Position numbers and translations under genes: made by a program. A stretch of 58,107 nt of DNA from Nocardia brasiliensis IFM 10847 (lineage in GTDB: Bacteria > Actinomycetota > Actinomycetes > Mycobacteriales > Mycobacteriaceae): contig NZ_BAUA01000106.1 in assembly GCF_000710915.1 (NCBI RefSeq), positions 1-58,107 of the forward strand, read 5' to 3'. Within the stretch, counting starts at the first letter, position 1, and each line of letters starts with the position of its first letter. The notes under the pieces were generated by a model, which had not been told where the DNA came from, made no database searches, and saw only the letters and a program-made list of their open reading frames with translations. Below are positions 55,157 through 58,107 of the stretch, piece after piece.

Positions 55157-55843
55157 GTGGAAATCGGAATTTTCGGGGCGACCGGTGTCATCGGCAGTAG
55201 GGTCGTCGCCGAGGCCACCCGGCGGGGACACCGCGTGACCGCGTTCACCCGGGACGCGGCCCGGATCCCGGCCGAGCAGTCCGGCGTGCACTGGCGGGTA
55301 GCCGACTGGCTCGACGCCGACAGCATCGCCACCGCCATCACCGGCGCCGACGTGGTGATCAGCGCCGTGAACGCCGGGCGCGACATCGCCGACACCATCA
55401 CCAACGCAAGCGATTTCGTCACCGGCGCGCAGGCCATGGTGCGCGCGCTCGAACGACACCCACGGGTCCGGGTGATCGCCGTCGGCGGCGCGGGCAGCCT
55501 GGAGGTCGCGCCCGGGCGCCAATTGGTCGATACCGGAGCGGATTTCACCCGCACCCTGACCGAGGTGCTGGAGGTGCCGGCGGACTACATCGACGTGGTG
55601 CGCGCCTTGCGCGACAGCCTGAACGTCTATCGGCTGTCCAACCGCCACTGGACCTACCTCAGTCCGTCCGCGGGCCGGATCGAACCCGGCGAGCGCACGG
55701 GACGCTTCCGCATCGGCGGCGACCAACTGCTGTCGCCGGCTCCCGGCGCGGGCGACATCTCGGCCGAGGACATAGCCGTCGCGCTGCTCGACGAGGCGGA
55801 ACAGCCCCGATTCATCCAGCGCCGCTTCACCGTCGGCTATTGA
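55157..55843 (+). CDS. NAD(P)H-binding, atypical short-chain dehydrogenase (NmrA-like) protein
   Basis: About 228 residues. The N-terminal Rossmann motif IGIFGATGVIGSRVVAEA (GxxGxxG) and VVISAVNAG, VIAVGGAGSLEV place it with the NAD(P)-binding SDR a5/NmrA-like group; the Tyr-x-x-x-Lys catalytic motif of classical SDRs is absent. GTG at 55157 (VEIGIFGATG) has GAGGGAG 5 bases before it and is preferred over an ATG 8 codons earlier. It is under the promoter at 55073-55100 and probably the target of the divergent TetR; a redox-stress or quinone role is possible. Confidence 0.87.
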   Translation: MEIGIFGATGVIGSRVVAEATRRGHRVTAFTRDAARIPAEQSGVHWRVADWLDADSIATAITGADVVISAVNAGRDIADTITNASDFVTGAQAMVRALERHPRVRVIAVGGAGSLEVAPGRQLVDTGADFTRTLTEVLEVPADYIDVVRALRDSLNVYRLSNRHWTYLSPSAGRIEPGERTGRFRIGGDQLLSPAPGAGDISAEDIAVALLDEAEQPRFIQRRFTVGY

Positions 55844-55942
55844 GCGCCGAAACTTGTCGTACCCCTAAGGGAGAATAGTTCTCAGGTCGGACGTCGATCG
55901 AGCTGCCGCGAAAGGTAATTGGCACTCGAACGAGGAGGCGCA

Positions 55943-56509
55943 ATGCCTGATGTCCCAGCTTCGACACCCGACCCGCGCGACCCGATGCATGTCGATCTCG
56001 AGCGGCTGGTGGAGCTGGCGGCAGAGATCGAGCGGCATCGGTACCTGCTCCGCGCCGCCGCCGAGGACTATCGGTGGCGGGTGGCGCAGCGGGTGGAGTG
56101 GATGGAACCGGACGATCGGGCGATGCGGCTGGCACATGCCGAGCGGCTGATCGAGGCGATGATGATCGACCCGGTCCAGCACACCACCCTGGATCTCGAC
56201 GCCTACCGCGCCGTGCGCGACGGTGCGCCGCTCGAGTTCGACCTCGAACGGCGGACCTACGTGCTGCGCCGGCCCGGCCGGGAACCCTTGGCGATCCGCC
56301 CGGGGCTGCCGGAACACCGGCTCGGCGTGATCGCCCGGCTCGCCGGGCTGGGGCTGCGGTTGGAACAGATCCAGGTCGTCGTGCTCACCACGGCGCAGCC
56401 GGGCGGGTGGACCACCCGCCCGACCGGCCCGCCGGAGGTGACCCGAGGAGGCACGACGAAACCGTCGCGGCGCAGCCGGCCCCAGCTGATGCACCACGCG
56501 GACAACTGA
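55943..56509 (+). CDS. Hypothetical protein
   Basis: 188 residues, start fixed by GAGGAGG 4 bases before the ATG. The N-terminal half is an amphipathic helical region (MHVDLERLVELAAEIERHRYLLRAAAEDYRWRVAQRVEWM). The middle has a beta-rich element (YRAVRDGAPLEFDLERRTYVLRRPG) and the C-terminal 35 residues are polar and probably disordered. I recognise no family. Transcribed alone, 100 bp after the SDR-like gene, and followed by a long nested hairpin. Confidence 0.7.
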   Translation: MPDVPASTPDPRDPMHVDLERLVELAAEIERHRYLLRAAAEDYRWRVAQRVEWMEPDDRAMRLAHAERLIEAMMIDPVQHTTLDLDAYRAVRDGAPLEFDLERRTYVLRRPGREPLAIRPGLPEHRLGVIARLAGLGLRLEQIQVVVLTTAQPGGWTTRPTGPPEVTRGGTTKPSRRSRPQLMHHADN

Positions 56510-56513
56510 ATTC

Positions 56514-56588
56514 GAGCCCGCCGCCGGCGCGCCATCGATCCGCGACAGCACCTGTCGCATCGGATCGTGCCACGTCGGCGGCGGGCTC
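56514..56588 (+). terminator. Nested 75-base hairpin structure after the hypothetical gene
   Basis: Outer stem GAGCCCGCCGCCG (56514-56526) with CGGCGGCGGGCTC (56576-56588), perfect 13 bp. Inside lies a second hairpin, CGATCC-GCGACAG-cac-CTGTCGC-atc-GGATCG (56536-56567). It starts 5 bases after the stop codon. The remaining part of this 301-bp gap (56510-56810) holds the MMPL promoter region and no gene. Confidence 0.65.
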
Positions 56589-56729
56589 ATTTCGTCTATC
56601 GGCGGCGGGCGGAGCTCGGTCCCGCACCGCGACCGCCGGATGTGGTCCGGCGGCAGCACGCGCCACGGCACCCGCCAGACCGCGCACTGCTCCAGCGAAC
56701 CGGACCATTGCCGCAAAATTGAGAGTCCC

Positions 56730-56789
56730 TTGCTTCTACTCCCTCAGTATTCGTATGCTGACCGAAAGAACCTGATAGTCACTGTCAGG
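56730..56789 (+). promoter_or_regulatory. Promoter and operator-like palindrome upstream of the MMPL gene
   Basis: TTGCTT (56730-56735), 18-bp spacer, TATGCT (56754-56759), then a near-perfect dyad CCTGATAG-tca-CTGTCAGG (56771-56789; 7 of 8 arm positions) at about +5 to +23. The dyad would let a repressor block this promoter. No regulator gene is adjacent within the window. Confidence 0.55.
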
Positions 56790-56810
56790 TAGCGAACCCT
56801 GGGAGGGGCG

Positions 56811-58107
56811 ATGGCGCAACCGACCATCCTCGAACGGCCGCAACCCCCGCGGGCCACGCCGCGATGGGGCGCCGCCGGTCGCTGGGGCATGGCGATGGCC
56901 AGGCATCGCCGGATCGTGCTCGCCGTCTGGGTGCTGCTGGTCATCGCCTGCGGCGCGACCTACCCCGCCCTGCACGCCCGACTCGGCACCCCCGACTACT
57001 CCGTGCCGGGTTCGGATTCCGTCGCGGCGAGCAAGCTGGTCGCCGAGCACTTCGCCCAGTTCGGCACCGAACAGGACCTCATCGTCTTCCATTCCGACAC
57101 CGCGACGGTCGAGGCGCCGGAGTTCCGTGCGGCGATCGAGCGCACCCTCGCCACGGTCCGGCAGACCGACGGCGTCGCCGGCGCCGTCGGCCCGTTCGAC
57201 GGCAATGCCGCTCAGATCGCCGCCGACCGGCACACCGCCTTCGCCGTCGTCGGCCTCGACGGCGACATCTCCGAGCGGGTCAGCGTCGTGCGGGAACTGC
57301 GCACCGCGCTCGCCGCCGGATCCGACGCGAGCGCGCAGGCCGTGCTCACCGGCTACGCGCCGATTCAGGCCGATCTGATGGAGATCGAAACGGCTGATCT
57401 GCAACGCGGCGAGGCGCTCGGCGTGCCCATCGCCGCGGTGCTGCTGGTACTGGCGCTGGGCGCGGTGGCCGCCGCGGCGCTGCCGATCAGCGTCACCGCG
57501 GCCGGCATCGCCGTGGCGGTCGGCGCGCTGTTCGGCTTGACCACCTTCCTCGCCTTCGACTCGCTGGTGCTCTCGGTCGCCACCATGATCGCCACCGGCA
57601 CCGCGATCGACTACGGCATGTTCATCGTCAGCCGGTTCAACGAGGAGCTGACCCGGCGCGGAGTCCGAAACAGGCAGGAGCACAACGCCATCGCGCAGGC
57701 CGTCGGTGCGGCGATGGACACCACCGGACGGACGGTGCTCGCCTCCGGGCTCATCGTGATGATCTCGCTGTGCTCCCTGGTCGTGGTCGGGCTGCCGATG
57801 CTGAACGGGGTGGCGATCGGCGTGGTGACCGCGGTGATCGCCACGATGGCGGCCGCCTTCACGCTGCTGCCCGCCCTGCTCGCCGCGCTCGGGCCCGCGA
57901 TCAATCGCGGCGCGCTACCCGAACGCCTGCGGCCCGCCGAGGTGCGCGCGGCCACGGCGTCGAGCGGTTGGGCGCGCTGGGCCCGTATCGTGATGGCGCG
58001 ACCGGTGCTGTTCGGCGCGGTCGGGGTCGCGCTGCTGCTGATCGCGGCCGCTCCCCTGACCGGCTTGCGCTACGGCGTCGACGTGGGCCTCGGATCACTC
58101 ACCGATC
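56811..58107 (+). CDS. MMPL/RND family transporter, cut by the window end
   Basis: The first 432 codons are present; the gene continues beyond the window. An N-terminal membrane helix (RHRRIVLAVWVLLVIACGATY) is followed by an external domain (about 50-200: YSVPGSDSVAASKLVAEHF) and then the first cluster of RND helices with the SSD-like TGTAIDYGMFIVSRFNEEL motif, where Asp/Tyr relay protons. MMPL proteins export lipids, glycolipids or drugs using the proton gradient. GGGAGG lies 4 bases before the ATG. Confidence 0.92.
   Translation, partial: MAQPTILERPQPPRATPRWGAAGRWGMAMARHRRIVLAVWVLLVIACGATYPALHARLGTPDYSVPGSDSVAASKLVAEHFAQFGTEQDLIVFHSDTATVEAPEFRAAIERTLATVRQTDGVAGAVGPFDGNAAQIAADRHTAFAVVGLDGDISERVSVVRELRTALAAGSDASAQAVLTGYAPIQADLMEIETADLQRGEALGVPIAAVLLVLALGAVAAAALPISVTAAGIAVAVGALFGLTTFLAFDSLVLSVATMIATGTAIDYGMFIVSRFNEELTRRGVRNRQEHNAIAQAVGAAMDTTGRTVLASGLIVMISLCSLVVVGLPMLNGVAIGVVTAVIATMAAAFTLLPALLAALGPAINRGALPERLRPAEVRAATASSGWARWARIVMARPVLFGAVGVALLLIAAAPLTGLRYGVDVGLGSLTD

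Overview
The window is about 58 kb of high-GC chromosomal DNA from a mycolic-acid actinobacterium, most likely Nocardia or a close relative. The base composition, GTG/TTG starts, MerR/TetR/Cys-rich regulators and protein sequences all fit. The backbone matches, from memory, the Mycobacterium tuberculosis Rv1631-Rv1644 neighbourhood: coaE-GrpB fusion, DUF402, uvrB, Rv1636-type universal stress protein, uvrA, infC-rpmI-rplT and a SpoU/TrmH rRNA methylase. Here that backbone is opened up by several lineage-specific blocks. No rRNA, tRNA, CRISPR array, insertion sequence or phage gene was recognised.

Layout. 1-3.6 kb: two overlapping unknown genes and a long DoxX-type membrane protein with a low-complexity tail. 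3.6-6.2 kb: tsnR-like, rplT, rpmI and infC on the minus strand; infC seems to start at an ATC codon behind a leader with two terminator-like hairpins. 6.2-13.3 kb: accessory genes, including a TetR gene with two perfect palindromes, a frameshifted FAD monooxygenase, a 19-bp tandem array, an HTH/hydrolase pair, a secreted M28 aminopeptidase and an APH-type kinase. 13.5-15.7 kb: a serine hydrolase and a MerR regulator behind a textbook MerR operator. 15.8-19.1 kb: a membrane-tethered MalE-like protein overlapping a GH13 alpha-glucosidase gene. 19.2-22.2 kb: uvrA with a Lys/Ala tail.

22.7-29.1 kb is a dormancy-signalling island: a DevR/DosR orthologue, a DevS-like kinase that has lost its heme GAF domain, a Rv0079 (DATIN)-like ribosome-binding protein, a DosR-box-like site, a full-length DevS-like heme sensor kinase and a PAS-PAS-GGDEF diguanylate cyclase. 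Oxygen/redox sensing, translation arrest and c-di-GMP output are thus side by side. 29.3-40.5 kb: HelD/HelR-type RNA polymerase recycling helicase, universal stress protein, small membrane genes, AraC and VOC genes, uvrB, a Nudix remnant, two DUF402 paralogues and coaE. 40.5-42.1 kb: a Tat-exported phospholipase C-like enzyme.

The most interesting block is 42.3-52.2 kb. Nine overlapping minus-strand genes encode an oligopeptide/nickel-type ABC importer (binding lipoprotein, two permeases, two ATPases), then SbnB-, SbnH- and SbnA-like enzymes, then a MATE exporter. A sequence matching the Zur operator core (AATGATTTTCATT) lies directly upstream of the first start codon. I read this as a zinc-controlled metallophore pathway: L-2,3-diaminopropionate is made and probably decarboxylated or coupled, the product is exported by the MATE pump and the metal complex re-imported by the ABC system. 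No NIS synthetase, NRPS or citrate synthase accompanies it, so the product is not staphyloferrin B and may be new. A pentameric-channel-like membrane protein is divergent from the operon. The right end holds an AEC transporter/TetR/NAD(P)-binding trio, an unknown gene and the start of an MMPL transporter cut by the window edge.
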